Source: a bacterium
GTDB taxonomy: Bacteria > Joyebacterota > Joyebacteria > Joyebacterales > Joyebacteraceae
NCBI GenBank assembly: GCA_025782395.1
Contig: JALGZD010000219.1
Coordinates: 62,001 to 126,000, forward strand
Direction of reading: 5' to 3'
Length of the DNA: 64,000 bases
Positions within the stretch are counted from its first letter, which is position 1. The number at the start of each line of letters is the position of its first letter. The notes below the pieces were generated by a model. The model had not been told where the DNA came from. It ran no database searches and was given only the letters and a program-made list of their open reading frames with translations. The position numbers and the translations under genes are program-made. This document shows, one piece after another, positions 45,919-55,700 of the stretch.

Positions 45919-47199
45919 CTAGGTGGTCGGAAGGTAGATTACGAAGGTAGTGCCCTTCCCCGGCTCAGACCATCCGACGTAGAGTCGTCCCTTGTGATAC
46001 TCCTCCACGATCCGTCTGGCCAGAGCCAGCCCCAGACCCCACCCTTTCCTCTTCGTCGAATAGCCCGGGAGAAAAACCCGCCTGCGCTCGGCGGCTGAGA
46101 GTCCTCTACCGTTATCGGTGAAAAGGACCCGCACGACGCCTTCCTTGGCCGCGTACTCAGTCCTGACCGCGATCGTGCCACCCTTTGGCGGAAGCGCCTC
46201 CAGTGAGTTCTTTACGAGATTCTCAACGACCCACTCCATCAGCTGGGCATTGACGTCAACGAGCGGCACGTCTGTGTAATCCTCGTTGATCTCGATCTCC
46301 TTGCCGAGCGAAGGCAGCCGCCAACGGAGATAGTCCACGGCTTCCCTGAGTACGATCGCGATATCCTGTCGCTTCGTCTTCGGGATCGAGCCTATCTGAT
46401 TGAAACGCTGAGAGATCCTGCTCAGTCGCTCAAGATCTCGCTGCATTTCCACCGCCATCCGCGAGATCTCGCTGCAGGATTCGCATTCGCTGGATCCGGT
46501 CTCCCGCAGGAGTTCTATCCACCCCATCAGTGACGAGATTGGAGTTCCCAGTTGATGAGCAGTTTCTTTTGCCAACCCAACCCAGATCGAGCGAAGCTCC
46601 GCGATCTTCGCATTGCGGAAGCCGAGGAATCCAAGAAGGAGGAGAATGCAGAACGCCAGGATCTCCAGCGCCGGCACGAAGCGCATCTCTTTTATCATGC
46701 TGGACTCGCCGTAGTGGATATAGCCCAGAATAGTCTCGTCCCCTATCTGCGTCATCGGGATAGGAGAGCGACGACGATCCAGTTCAATCATGAACCGCAT
46801 CACGTCGCCAAGCTGTGAATCCGATGGGTTCTCCGGATCTGCGGTGAGGTACTCCTCGTGACTCACGTTTTCCGGGTCGGCGACCAGCGGGAGATCCTTC
46901 CACGTGATGGGCACCCCTCTTACGTCGGAGATGACTACGGGGAAGTTGATGCTCTCGATCAGCTCTCCGAAGACTACCGACAGCTCCTCATTCTCCCGTG
47001 CCGCGTATGTGGCTGTGGCGCACAGGCCCGCTATCGATCGAGAGAGCGTGGCGGACTGAACCTCAAGCCTCCGAATCAGGCTGTTCGTATACAGAAAGAT
47101 GACTGTCGCCAGAAGCGAAACGGCAACGAAAACGTAGGCCCTTGTGCGGAGCCCCGCCATCTGCGCGTGTTCGGATGTCGTCGTCCTGCCCAGAGCCAT
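45919..47199 (-). CDS. porY: PorY-like sensor histidine kinase
   Basis: This roughly 426-residue kinase has two membrane helices (about 22-42 and 176-194) around a periplasmic domain. The H-box AKETAHQLGTPISSL has the phosphorylated His near residue 215 and is followed by the ATPase N, G1 and G2 boxes (NLVKNSLEAL, FTDNGRGLS, GWGLGLALARRI). The AHQLGTP H-box is typical of PorY-type kinases. Immediate adjacency to the porX-like gene suggests a cognate pair. GTG at 47205 is an alternative start. Confidence 0.88.
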   Translation of the reverse strand: MALGRTTTSEHAQMAGLRTRAYVFVAVSLLATVIFLYTNSLIRRLEVQSATLSRSIAGLCATATYAARENEELSVVFGELIESINFPVVISDVRGVPITWKDLPLVADPENVSHEEYLTADPENPSDSQLGDVMRFMIELDRRRSPIPMTQIGDETILGYIHYGESSMIKEMRFVPALEILAFCILLLLGFLGFRNAKIAELRSIWVGLAKETAHQLGTPISSLMGWIELLRETGSSECESCSEISRMAVEMQRDLERLSRISQRFNQIGSIPKTKRQDIAIVLREAVDYLRWRLPSLGKEIEINEDYTDVPLVDVNAQLMEWVVENLVKNSLEALPPKGGTIAVRTEYAAKEGVVRVLFTDNGRGLSAAERRRVFLPGYSTKRKGWGLGLALARRIVEEYHKGRLYVGWSEPGKGTTFVIYLPTT

Positions 47200-47271
47200 A
47201 GCCACAATCCCCGCAGGTCCTTGCCCACAGCCTCACTGGTCAGTCCAGCTGCGGCCAGGGACAAGTGTGCG

Positions 47272-48549
47272 TCACACGCCGGTTATCTCCTCGAGACCAT
47301 CCATGTACGTCTGGAGGACATCGGGAACTCGGACGGTTCCACCGGAGGTCTGGTAGTTCTCCAGGATCGCGACAATGGTCCGCGCCAGAGCGACGCCTGA
47401 ACCGTTCAGTGTATGCACGTACCGGACCTTGCCGCCGCCGGCGGGACGGTACTTGATCTCGGCCCGTCTCGCTTGAAAGTCCTCAAAGTTGCTGCACGAG
47501 GAGACCTCGAGCCACTTGCCCACGCCGGCCGACCACACATCGATATCGTAGCACTTCGCCGCGGCAAATGAGAGATCGCCGGTGCAGAGCATCTTGACTC
47601 TATACGGCAAGTCAAGGCGCTGGAAGATCGACTCTGCGTTAGCGGTCAGCGATTCCAGCTCGTCGTAGGAGTTCTCCGGCTCCACGAACTTAACCAACTC
47701 AACCTTGTCGAATCTGTGCAGGCGCAACAGCCCCCTCGTGTCCTTACCGTACGATCCCGCCTCACGCCGGAAGCAGGGCGTGTAGGCGGTGTGGTAGATC
47801 GGCAGGCGGGCGCCATCCAGGATCTCGTCGCGGTAGAGGTTCGTGATGGGAACCTCACCCGTCGGGACGAGGAAGAGATCGTCTTCCTCCAGGCGGTACA
47901 TGTCGAATTCGAGCTTCGGAAGCTGCCCCGTCCCCTGCATTGCGCTGCGGTTGGCCAGAAATGGCGGGGCCACCTCCACGTAGCCGTGCTCCCTGGTGTG
48001 GACATCCAGCATGAACTGGATGAGAGCTCGGACAAGACGTGCCCCCGCTCCGATGAAGACGGGAAAACCCGATCCAGTGATCTTCGTTCCCCGTTTGAGA
48101 TCAAGGATCCCAAGCGCCTCGCCTATCTCCCAGTGCGCGGCGGGCTTGTCACAGAGCGACCAGGGCTCGCCCCAGCTCCGCAGCTCAACGTTGTCGTCTT
48201 CGTCCTTGCCCACGGGCACGGATTCGTGAGGGATGTTAGGTAAGATGAGCATGAGATCCCGGAGCTTTCTCTGGACACCCGAGATCTCCTCATCGAATCC
48301 CTTGATCCTCTCCGAGACCTCGCGCATCCGAGCGATGATCTCATCCGCGTTCTCGCCCTTCCGCTTCAGCTCGGCCACGCGCTCGCTCTCGACATTGCGC
48401 TCTTTCTTGAGCTCCTCGGCCTTCAGCAGAAGAGACCTGAGTTTCCCGTCGAACTCAAGTAACCCGTCGAGGTCTGCCTTCTCGTTCTTGTTCTTGATGG
48501 CCGCCCTGACGATGTCGGGATTCGCCCTCACGTACTTCAGGTCCAGCAT
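47272..48549 (-). CDS. serS: Seryl-tRNA synthetase
   Basis: This class II synthetase of 425 residues charges tRNA-Ser and also tRNA-Sec before conversion to Sec, so it connects to the selenium cassette in this window. It has an N-terminal coiled-coil arm (about 28-100), class II motif 2 (TPCFRREAGSYGKDTRGLLRLHRFDKVE) and motif 3 (GSGVALARTIVAILENYQ). The end is truncated only by normal variation. Confidence 0.97.
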   Translation of the reverse strand: MLDLKYVRANPDIVRAAIKNKNEKADLDGLLEFDGKLRSLLLKAEELKKERNVESERVAELKRKGENADEIIARMREVSERIKGFDEEISGVQRKLRDLMLILPNIPHESVPVGKDEDDNVELRSWGEPWSLCDKPAAHWEIGEALGILDLKRGTKITGSGFPVFIGAGARLVRALIQFMLDVHTREHGYVEVAPPFLANRSAMQGTGQLPKLEFDMYRLEEDDLFLVPTGEVPITNLYRDEILDGARLPIYHTAYTPCFRREAGSYGKDTRGLLRLHRFDKVELVKFVEPENSYDELESLTANAESIFQRLDLPYRVKMLCTGDLSFAAAKCYDIDVWSAGVGKWLEVSSCSNFEDFQARRAEIKYRPAGGGKVRYVHTLNGSGVALARTIVAILENYQTSGGTVRVPDVLQTYMDGLEEITGV

Positions 48550-48591
48550 AGTCCTCTCCCTTGTTCCGCCCTGATGCCGGACGCGGAACTG

Positions 48592-49758
48592 CTACACCTC
48601 AACGGTTTCGCGGGAATGGGTCGGGACCGGTTCCATCTCAGTCCTTCCCTCATCAGTGTTCGCGTAGGCCGCAGTCAGGAGAGCGATCTCCTGCGCGGTC
48701 GGACGGTACAACCTCACCGGGGCCGGTGAAGACACACCTCTTCCTCGCACCTGTGTCGGAACTCGGAACAGCCTCGCGCCCATGAAGAAGAAGCCTCCCG
48801 CGACCGCGAGTGTCGCGAGTGCCACAATCGGCAGCTTGCCCGCCTGGTAGAGCGAGAGATAGACGGCGATAGCTGTGAGCGAGGCCGAGAGGATGTATAT
48901 GGTCGCGGCGGTCTCCTTCGCGGACATGCCCAGTCCCGCCAGTCGATGAGAACTGTGGTCCTTTCCTCCCTGAGCCACATCACGCCCATCGACGAGTCTG
49001 GCTATCGTGACCAGACTGGCGTCGAAGATGGGATAGGCGAGCATGAGCACGGGAATGACGATCGCCGTCGGGTCGGCGCCGGCGTATGCGACTGCCCTCA
49101 TGGACAGGGCACCCACCGTGTATCCGAGGAACAGACTGCCGGCATCTCCCAGAAAGATCGACGCGGGGCTGAAGTTGTATCTGAGAAAACCGAGAGCTCC
49201 GCCGGCCACGGAGATTGCGGCTATGGCAGTCAGGACCTGGCCGTGCCCAAGAGCGAGCGTGAAGATACCGAAAGTCGCGATGGCAGCGATACCTGCGGTA
49301 ATACCGTCCATATTGTCCAGAAAGTTGAAGGCATTCATGAGCCCAACCATCCAGATCAGCCCAAGCACGAAGGAGATCACCGGATGGAATGGAAGGCCGC
49401 TGAGCCCACCGGAAAGCATCATCACGGTTGCGGCTACAGCTTGTCCGGCCAGCTTGACAGCCGGACGCATCCCGTTCGCGTCGTCGGCAAGGCCGAGGAC
49501 GACGACTATCAGACCTCCCGACATGAACCCGACTATCTTGGCGCTGTAGGGATAGTTGATCAAGGCGAGCGCCGCCGCCGCCGAGGCCAGACTCGCCAGA
49601 GCAACAGCGATGCCACCCATCAGGGGCGTGGGCGTCCTGTGAACCTTGATCATATTCGGGTAGTCGAAAAAGCGCAGACGCGTCGCCAGGCTGCGAAGGG
49701 CAGGCGTCAGGACGAGCACGGCCATCATCGAGAGTACGAAAGCTCCAAGAAAAATCAT
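48592..49758 (-). CDS. WecA/MraY-type undecaprenyl-phosphate sugar-1-phosphate transferase
   Basis: This 388-residue polytopic enzyme, with about ten helices, moves a sugar-1-phosphate (probably GlcNAc-1-P) from UDP to undecaprenyl phosphate and so starts a surface glycan. HRTPTPLMGG, VLGLADD, the NFLDNMDG catalytic Asp motif and GDAGSLFLG match the family. A WecA role is favoured over MraY because of the glycan context, but MraY cannot be excluded. The start at 49758 is chosen for GGGGATC upstream; an ATG at 49779 would lie 8 nt from the predicted transcript start. Confidence 0.88.
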   Translation of the reverse strand: MIFLGAFVLSMMAVLVLTPALRSLATRLRFFDYPNMIKVHRTPTPLMGGIAVALASLASAAAALALINYPYSAKIVGFMSGGLIVVVLGLADDANGMRPAVKLAGQAVAATVMMLSGGLSGLPFHPVISFVLGLIWMVGLMNAFNFLDNMDGITAGIAAIATFGIFTLALGHGQVLTAIAAISVAGGALGFLRYNFSPASIFLGDAGSLFLGYTVGALSMRAVAYAGADPTAIVIPVLMLAYPIFDASLVTIARLVDGRDVAQGGKDHSSHRLAGLGMSAKETAATIYILSASLTAIAVYLSLYQAGKLPIVALATLAVAGGFFFMGARLFRVPTQVRGRGVSSPAPVRLYRPTAQEIALLTAAYANTDEGRTEMEPVPTHSRETVEV

Positions 49759-49793
49759 ACGGATCCCCACGGTTCCCATGTTCGTGTGGGCGC

Positions 49794-49823
49794 AGACTAT
49801 CCCCAACGAACAGCTGCTGTCAA
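49794..49823 (-). promoter_or_regulatory. Promoter of the WecA-type gene
   Basis: TTGACA (49823-49818) and TAGTCT (49799-49794) are separated by 18 bases. The -35 is perfect and the -10 matches four of six positions. The remaining bases up to 50001 show no gene. Confidence 0.65.
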
Positions 49824-50001
49824 GGCTTTACGGCCTGTCTTCGATCCGGCGCGGCCGGCACGACCGCCAGCTCCATCGCTCGCAGAACAGGCAATCCGTA
49901 GCAATCCTGGTGCTTTCCCCCTTGTCCTGTGGTCCCACTTCGCCGCGACGCCCAACGGGTTCTTCCGACAACCGCCTGCAGAACCCGGGAGGACAGTCTC
50001 G

Positions 50002-50961
50002 TTATTTCCTGAAATCGGCGACGACCCGCTCGAGGAGCTGCTCGAGTGAAACCTCCGGCTCGTAGCCTATGAGATCCCTCAGCTTCGTGAGGTCGGGAAT
50101 CCGCCGCCTCATATCCTCGAAGCCCCGTTCGTACGCCTTGTCGTATGGTATGTATTCTACAGGCGAACGACTGCCTGTCAATTCCTTGATCTTCACGGCG
50201 AGTTCTTCGATCGAAATGGGGATGTCGCTCCCCACATTGAACACCTCCCCGTTCGCAGCCGGCTCATCCAAAAGCCCGATCACGGCCCGAACCACATCGG
50301 AAACATCGCCGAAACACCGGCTCTGCTTCCCGTCTCCATATACCGTAATCGGGCGATTCAGGAGCGCCTGCTTCACGAAACGTGGAATCACCATCCCGTA
50401 CTGACCGGTCTGCCTGGGACCGCAGGTGTTGAAGCATCTGACGATCACAACCGGCAGTTGCTTCTCCCTGTGATAGGCCAGTGCCAGGAACTCGTCGATG
50501 GCCTTGGATGAGGAGTAACCCCACCTGGCGATAGTTGTCGCGCCAAGGATCCTGTCATCGGTTTCCTTGCAGGGCTGCTCATTGGCCTTCCCGTAGATCT
50601 CCGAGGTCGAGAAGACTATGACCTTCTTCTTTCCCTCATTGGCTGCCTGTAGGACGAACTCCGTACCCTTGATATTCGTCTCGAGCGATTTCAGCGGATT
50701 GTCGATGATGTAGGCGACGCCGACGGCAGCGGCCAGATGAAAGACCACGTCGACCTTCGCGGTCGCTTCACCGACCACGCGTTCGTCTAGGATCGTGTCT
50801 ATCGTGTAGTGAAACTTGGAATTGTCCTCGAGGTGAGCGATATTCTCGAATCGCCCAGTAGAGAGATTGTCCACGATCCAAACCTCATCGCCCCTCTTGA
50901 GGAGTGCTTCACAGAGATGCGAGCCGATGAATCCTGCTCCACCAGTGACGAGTGCTTTCAT
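50002..50961 (-). CDS. NAD-dependent sugar epimerase/dehydratase (SDR)
   Basis: This 319-residue extended-SDR enzyme begins with LVTGGAGFIGSHL (NAD-binding) and has the active-site YSSSK tetrad and the later FNTCGPRQTGQYGMVIPRF segment. The family includes UDP-glucose 4-epimerase, UDP-glucuronate decarboxylase and TDP-glucose dehydratase, and the exact substrate cannot be told. Neighbours (UDP-glucose dehydrogenase, RmlC-like, wzx/wzy) support a nucleotide-sugar role. It has its own promoter. Confidence 0.85.
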   Translation of the reverse strand: MKALVTGGAGFIGSHLCEALLKRGDEVWIVDNLSTGRFENIAHLEDNSKFHYTIDTILDERVVGEATAKVDVVFHLAAAVGVAYIIDNPLKSLETNIKGTEFVLQAANEGKKKVIVFSTSEIYGKANEQPCKETDDRILGATTIARWGYSSSKAIDEFLALAYHREKQLPVVIVRCFNTCGPRQTGQYGMVIPRFVKQALLNRPITVYGDGKQSRCFGDVSDVVRAVIGLLDEPAANGEVFNVGSDIPISIEELAVKIKELTGSRSPVEYIPYDKAYERGFEDMRRRIPDLTKLRDLIGYEPEVSLEQLLERVVADFRK

Positions 50962-50986
50962 CGCGAGCTGTCCCTTCCAGAATGAC

Positions 50987-51002
50987 GGGCCCCGCAGGGC
51001 CC
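50987..51002 (-). other. GC-rich leader hairpin before the epimerase gene
   Basis: GGGCCC-TGCG-GGGCCC on the transcribed strand forms a six-pair stem 26 bases before the ATG, inside the predicted 5' leader. It may affect mRNA stability or translation. Confidence 0.45.
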
Positions 51003-51027
51003 CGATCAAACGAATCCGCAGATTGGG

Positions 51028-51056
51028 AGTATACCGCTTCCAGCTTCACCCGACAA
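51028..51056 (-). promoter_or_regulatory. Promoter of the epimerase gene
   Basis: TTGTCG (51056-51051) and TATACT (51033-51028) are separated by 17 bases. The -10 is strong (five of six). The rest of the gap (to 51180) shows no gene. Confidence 0.7.
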
Positions 51057-51180
51057 CCGTTTTGCGAGATACTTTCCGTCCGCAGCCAACCCGAGTCAGC
51101 GTGCAAGCTGTATGCCGCACCCCGAGATACAAATCCAGCACGGAGGCGCGACAGCCGCGAATCCCACACCAGGCCGGTGG

Positions 51181-54100
51181 TTACACGGGCGGTGGATCGC
51201 CGGAGGTGAGCTCATCGTAAAGCTCCCCGAGCCCATCGATCATCGTTTCTTCAGAGAACGAACAATCGAACTCCTCGATTGCGTTACGACTCATTCCGTC
51301 ACGGAGCCCACGATCCTCGACGAGGCGCGACAGACGTTCTACCATATCGTCGATCGCACCGGGAGCCACCAGAAAACCGTTTCTGCCTTCCACGACGCTC
51401 TCCCGAATCCCGGCCGTGTCGTACGCTACGACGGGTACGCCGGTTGCCAACGCCTGTGGCACGACTCGTGGTAACCCTTCCCAGAGCGAGGTCAGGATGA
51501 AGATATCCATCGCCCGGAGCAGTTCGTCAACATCGCTGCGAATCCCCAACAGGCTCACGCGGTCTGAGAGCCCGGCCTCGGCTATCTCCGACTCCACCGA
51601 TGCCCGAAGCGGGCCATCCCCAACGTAGACGAAGCGAAGATTCCTGAAGCGCCTTGAGAGCTGAACTGCAACATGAACGAAATCGGCCGGATTCTTCTGC
51701 AGAGAAAGGCGTCCCACAGTTCCGATGACCAGATCATCTCGCTTGACCCCCATCTCTTCTCGAAGCCGGAGTCGCGACTCCTCATCACGATGGAAGCGCG
51801 ACAGCGGAATGCCGCTCCGGATCAAGCGATAGACGTCCGGCGAGCCGATCCCGGCTTCCAATCCTACTCGTGTGGTCCGCTCCGAGACCGATATGAGAAC
51901 GTGCGTCATCGGCTCAAGAAGCTTTTCAAGTGTGACATAGAACCAGCGACGCGCCGGATTCATGTGCTCGTGAAATCCCCAGCCGTGTATGGTATGAACG
52001 ATGTGCGGGACACCAGCCAGCCTCGCCGCCAGACGTCCAACGATGCCGGCTTTCGAACTGTGCGTATGGACAATGTCGAAACGCCCTTGTCTGATCAGCC
52101 GGACGAGCTGGACCAGAACCGCGAGATCGCTGAATGGACTGATCTCGCGGACAAGATTTGAAAGTACGTACGGCACGATCCCGAGCGTTCTCGCCTCGTC
52201 CAGAAGCGAGCCCTCCGAACCCGTCTGAGGCCCCACCCACAGTCGCGAGTCGTAGCGATCCGGAGCGACTCGAGCCACGGACGCGATCGTGTTCTCCTGC
52301 GCTCCCCCAACGATGAGCCGCGTGATGATGTGCAGTACACGCGTCCTCTCGCGAGGCTCCCGGTGAGCGAGGGCATCATCATAGATCTGTCCCACTCTGC
52401 CTCCGTAGTCTACTCGCGCCGCCACCCAGGTTCTTGCATTCGCGACCATCTCTCTGTAGCGGTCATGATCGTCGCATACCTCGAGCACCTTGGCTGCGAC
52501 AGCCTCCGGATCGGCTCCATCGACGAAGCAGTCGGAGAGAGCCGGCGGCAATGCTTCCTCGAGACCGTGCGTACGTCGCACAATGGGCACTCTTCCTCTC
52601 GCCAGCGCCTCCGGTAGTACGAGTGGGAAGCCCTCGTGGTCGGAAAGAAGAAGCACGAGGTCGGCGTTGTCGAGTTCCGCCGCGACATCCGACACGGCGT
52701 GACGCAGCTCGACGAGTTCCCGGACCCCGAGCTCGTCGGAGAGCCTTTCGAGTCTCTCCCGCTCGGGACCATCACCGACCACGCGGAAGTCAAAGTGACC
52801 GGGGTGAAGCTGCTCCAGCTGTGCTGCCATCCTCAGAAAGAGATCCACTCGCTTGACGCGATGCAGCCGGCCCAGCATCACGAGACGGATGCGCTCGCCC
52901 CGTCTGAAGAGAGGTGCCGATTGTTCCGCGAGCGATACCGTCGGTGGACTCTGCACGACTACCGGGAGCACGCCGCGTCGTCCGAGATACGCTTTCGCAC
53001 CGGCGACCCCTCCGCTGACAGCCAGAACCAGCTGTACTCGTCTGAGAGCAAACCGCTCTGCGGCTCTGGAAATTGCGGTCATCCAGAGATCGACACTGTG
53101 CTTCGTCGACACCCACGGCACACGCCTACGGAAGCCGAAGTACGCGGCAATGTCCCCGGGAAGAAGATGTGAATGAACGAGATCCGGCTCGTAGAGCGCC
53201 TCGATATCAGCCGCTCTCCTCCAGTCGGCCGGCCGTCTCCAGCCCTTCAGACCTGCAACAAAGATATCGAGACCCCGCAGCCGGAGTTCCTCCCCTATCT
53301 CCCCGATATGCGTGAGACACAGAACTGCGAACCGAAAGCGCGAACCGAGAGATCCCTCAACCGTCGCTTCCACGATCCGCTGTGCCCCACCAAACTCCAT
53401 ATTCGGGATGACGTGAAGGACAAGCGGCCGCTTGTCGTCCGGATCCACAAAACGCTGTTCCGGGAATTCCATCAGCCGTGACGGATGCGCATTCTGGCCG
53501 GTCTCGTCCTGTGACCAGCGGAACCGGACGAGCGCATCCGCCAGAAGCGCGTAGATGGCGGCCCGCCGCCGCGAGCGCTCTCGCCGCCCGGTGCCGCTCT
53601 TTGCCTGCGTATTCCCCCGACGGCGAACGGCCACAGCACGCCGAAACGCAGACTCCATGCGATAGCCCAGCGCCCTGAATCGTAGGCGGCAGAGCCAGAT
53701 GCGGCGGATGCGTTCAGCGCTCTGTCCTTCTATGTCGCAGAAGTACTGGAAGTCTGAGAGAACGCGCGCGGCGAAGGCCGGCCCTTCCCGCCCGCGAGTC
53801 GAGAGTCCACCAGCGTGCGCGAACTCCGCACCCCGAACCAATCCGACACGAAGCCCTCGCTCGTGCGCGCGACGACACCATTCCGAATCCTCATGGTACA
53901 GAAAGAAATCGTCGCACATCGGCCCGAGTCGATCCAGCGCCTCCCGCCCGACCGCCATGACGGCTCCGGACACCATCGGCACTTCGACGATCTCCGGACC
54001 ACCCGATGGCTTTCTCCCGGCCATACCCCGCATCCGCACGGGAAGAAAGAACCCCTCCCGGAGTATGCCGGGCACCGTCGGCAGATCTCTGCCTGCTGTC

Positions 54101-54471
54101 TTGACCGTCTGACCGTCAGCGGCAACCAGAAACGCTCCCAGAATTCCGAAATCCGGGTGCGCCTCAACGGCCCGGCCCATGGCCTGAAGCGCCCCGCCCA
54201 CCGGCGCCACGTCCGGGTTCAGAATCAGCACGTGCGATCCGCCGGCCTCATCAAGACCTCGGTTCACGCCGGCTGCGTAGCCACGGTTTCTCGACGCAAT
54301 CACCACGCGGGCGCGCGGCACTGCGGCACGGATGGCATCGACGCTTCCATCGTTGGATGCATTATCTACCACAACGATGTCCCAGTCAGGACATTGCGAC
54401 TCGATCACTCGCAGGTTGTTCACGATCTCCGAGCCGCCATTGTAGTTGACGACCACGACAGCGATACTCAT
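51181..54471 (-). CDS. Triple glycosyltransferase fusion (GT2-GT4-GT4)
   Basis: This 1096-residue protein has three glycosyltransferase domains. Residues 1-270 are a GT2 enzyme of the rhamnosyltransferase type (VVNYNGG, VVDNASNDGS, LILNPDV, FFLYHEDSEW). Residues about 345-700 are a GT4 domain (FGGAQRIVE, VMLGRLHRVKRVDLF, EGFPLVLPEALA). Residues about 710-1090 are a second GT4 (VGGAQENT, GTVGRLSLQKNPADF, EGLPRVVPQALATG). The second GT4 has Gln where the E-x7-E motif normally has its second Glu. A basic linker (270-340) separates GT2 from the GT4 pair. No membrane segments. It is the last gene of the polysaccharide operon and overlaps the upstream GT4 gene by 4 bases. Successive sugar additions by one polypeptide is an inference. 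Confidence 0.9.
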   Translation of the reverse strand: MSIAVVVVNYNGGSEIVNNLRVIESQCPDWDIVVVDNASNDGSVDAIRAAVPRARVVIASRNRGYAAGVNRGLDEAGGSHVLILNPDVAPVGGALQAMGRAVEAHPDFGILGAFLVAADGQTVKTAGRDLPTVPGILREGFFLPVRMRGMAGRKPSGGPEIVEVPMVSGAVMAVGREALDRLGPMCDDFFLYHEDSEWCRRAHERGLRVGLVRGAEFAHAGGLSTRGREGPAFAARVLSDFQYFCDIEGQSAERIRRIWLCRLRFRALGYRMESAFRRAVAVRRRGNTQAKSGTGRRERSRRRAAIYALLADALVRFRWSQDETGQNAHPSRLMEFPEQRFVDPDDKRPLVLHVIPNMEFGGAQRIVEATVEGSLGSRFRFAVLCLTHIGEIGEELRLRGLDIFVAGLKGWRRPADWRRAADIEALYEPDLVHSHLLPGDIAAYFGFRRRVPWVSTKHSVDLWMTAISRAAERFALRRVQLVLAVSGGVAGAKAYLGRRGVLPVVVQSPPTVSLAEQSAPLFRRGERIRLVMLGRLHRVKRVDLFLRMAAQLEQLHPGHFDFRVVGDGPERERLERLSDELGVRELVELRHAVSDVAAELDNADLVLLLSDHEGFPLVLPEALARGRVPIVRRTHGLEEALPPALSDCFVDGADPEAVAAKVLEVCDDHDRYREMVANARTWVAARVDYGGRVGQIYDDALAHREPRERTRVLHIITRLIVGGAQENTIASVARVAPDRYDSRLWVGPQTGSEGSLLDEARTLGIVPYVLSNLVREISPFSDLAVLVQLVRLIRQGRFDIVHTHSSKAGIVGRLAARLAGVPHIVHTIHGWGFHEHMNPARRWFYVTLEKLLEPMTHVLISVSERTTRVGLEAGIGSPDVYRLIRSGIPLSRFHRDEESRLRLREEMGVKRDDLVIGTVGRLSLQKNPADFVHVAVQLSRRFRNLRFVYVGDGPLRASVESEIAEAGLSDRVSLLGIRSDVDELLRAMDIFILTSLWEGLPRVVPQALATGVPVVAYDTAGIRESVVEGRNGFLVAPGAIDDMVERLSRLVEDRGLRDGMSRNAIEEFDCSFSEETMIDGLGELYDELTSGDPPPV

Positions 54472-55700
54472 GCCCTGTCCAACTCCCTGTAGATGTCATC
54501 GTACTGCTTGAGCGTCGCCTGCATGTCCAGTTCCTCTGAGGCGTACGCAATGCACCGCTCCCGTACCGCTCCCGACCTGAAATCCTCCGATTCGAGAAAC
54601 GCCCCTACGCGGCGCGCCGCATCATCCTCGTTGTCGGGGTCGATGATGATGCCTATCTTTCCCTCCCGAATCCAGTGGTCCGTATCACCAATCCCGTCGC
54701 TGCCGATGACGGCAAGTCCAGCAGCCAGGTATTCAGCGAACTTGATGGGCGCGCATACCTTCCTGTTGATATCGTCGGCTTCCAGCATGAGGCCGGCGTC
54801 TCCGGTGCTCAGCAGAACCGGCACATCCTCAACCGGAGCAGTTACGAAATGAACATGCTCCGAAGAGAGTCCGACTTCCAGAGCGAGTTCCTCGGCCGAG
54901 AGTGTGGATGGATAGGCGACAATCAGGAGCCTGACGTCGGCATTCTGATCCGCGATGCGTCGAACGATGCCCATGCCCGCTCGGAGCCGGTGCCACGGCG
55001 CCGTGGAACCGGCGTAGACCACGACCGTGTTGTGCTCCCAGCCCAGACGTTTCCTCAGAGCGCGTGCCGGTTCTCGAGTTCCCGTGAAGCGCTTGAGATC
55101 GACTCTGTTCGGAATGACTGTGATGCGCTCGTCACGGGCAACCTCGATGAGATCGGGCCGCGACAACAGGTGATCTCGGAAGCGCTGTGACACCACGACC
55201 ACGGCGTCCGAAGCTCCGATCAGTGTTCGTTCCAACCAGCGGACGAAGGTGAGCTTCCGTGTTCCGTGTTTCAGCGCACCTTCGAAGATGTACTCATCCA
55301 CAAAGAGCCCTCTCATGTCGAACACGAGTCGCGCGCGAGTCACCACCACGACCGGCAGCGCCATGACCGCGGGTATGTAGCTTCTGGAGTGCACGATCCG
55401 GACCCCGTGGAAGAGCACCTCCGTCAGCAGAACAAGCGCTCCCAGCGGGATCTCGATCCAACGTGACCCGATCACCGGGAGAACGACATGCCGAACATCC
55501 TCAGCAGCCAGTCGGGCGCACATCTTGTTGTATGCCTCAAGATCGCTCTTCGAGCGAGTTCGCCGCGATGGTTCAAATGAGGCCACCGTGAACGATCGCT
55601 TCGCCGCGAGCGCAAGCACCTGGTCTATTCCGTGGAGCCGCGGTATGGGTTCCGTCAGGCTCTTGTGAAAAAGATAGAGCACCCTGTGAGGTCTTCTCAC
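54468..55700 (-). CDS. GT4-family glycosyltransferase
   Basis: This 410-residue glycosyltransferase begins VRRPHRVLYLFHK at a GTG (55700), which overlaps the wzy-like stop as GTGA and has a GGGAG site 7 bases upstream. The nucleotide-sugar half includes VYAGSTAPWHRL and APIKFAEYLAAGLAVIGSDGIGDTD, with a motif near the usual E-x7-E. A longer open frame to 56042 is a shadow of the wzy-like gene. Probable role: assembly of the repeat unit of the same polysaccharide. Confidence 0.85.
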   Translation of the reverse strand: MRRPHRVLYLFHKSLTEPIPRLHGIDQVLALAAKRSFTVASFEPSRRTRSKSDLEAYNKMCARLAAEDVRHVVLPVIGSRWIEIPLGALVLLTEVLFHGVRIVHSRSYIPAVMALPVVVVTRARLVFDMRGLFVDEYIFEGALKHGTRKLTFVRWLERTLIGASDAVVVVSQRFRDHLLSRPDLIEVARDERITVIPNRVDLKRFTGTREPARALRKRLGWEHNTVVVYAGSTAPWHRLRAGMGIVRRIADQNADVRLLIVAYPSTLSAEELALEVGLSSEHVHFVTAPVEDVPVLLSTGDAGLMLEADDINRKVCAPIKFAEYLAAGLAVIGSDGIGDTDHWIREGKIGIIIDPDNEDDAARRVGAFLESEDFRSGAVRERCIAYASEELDMQATLKQYDDIYRELDRA

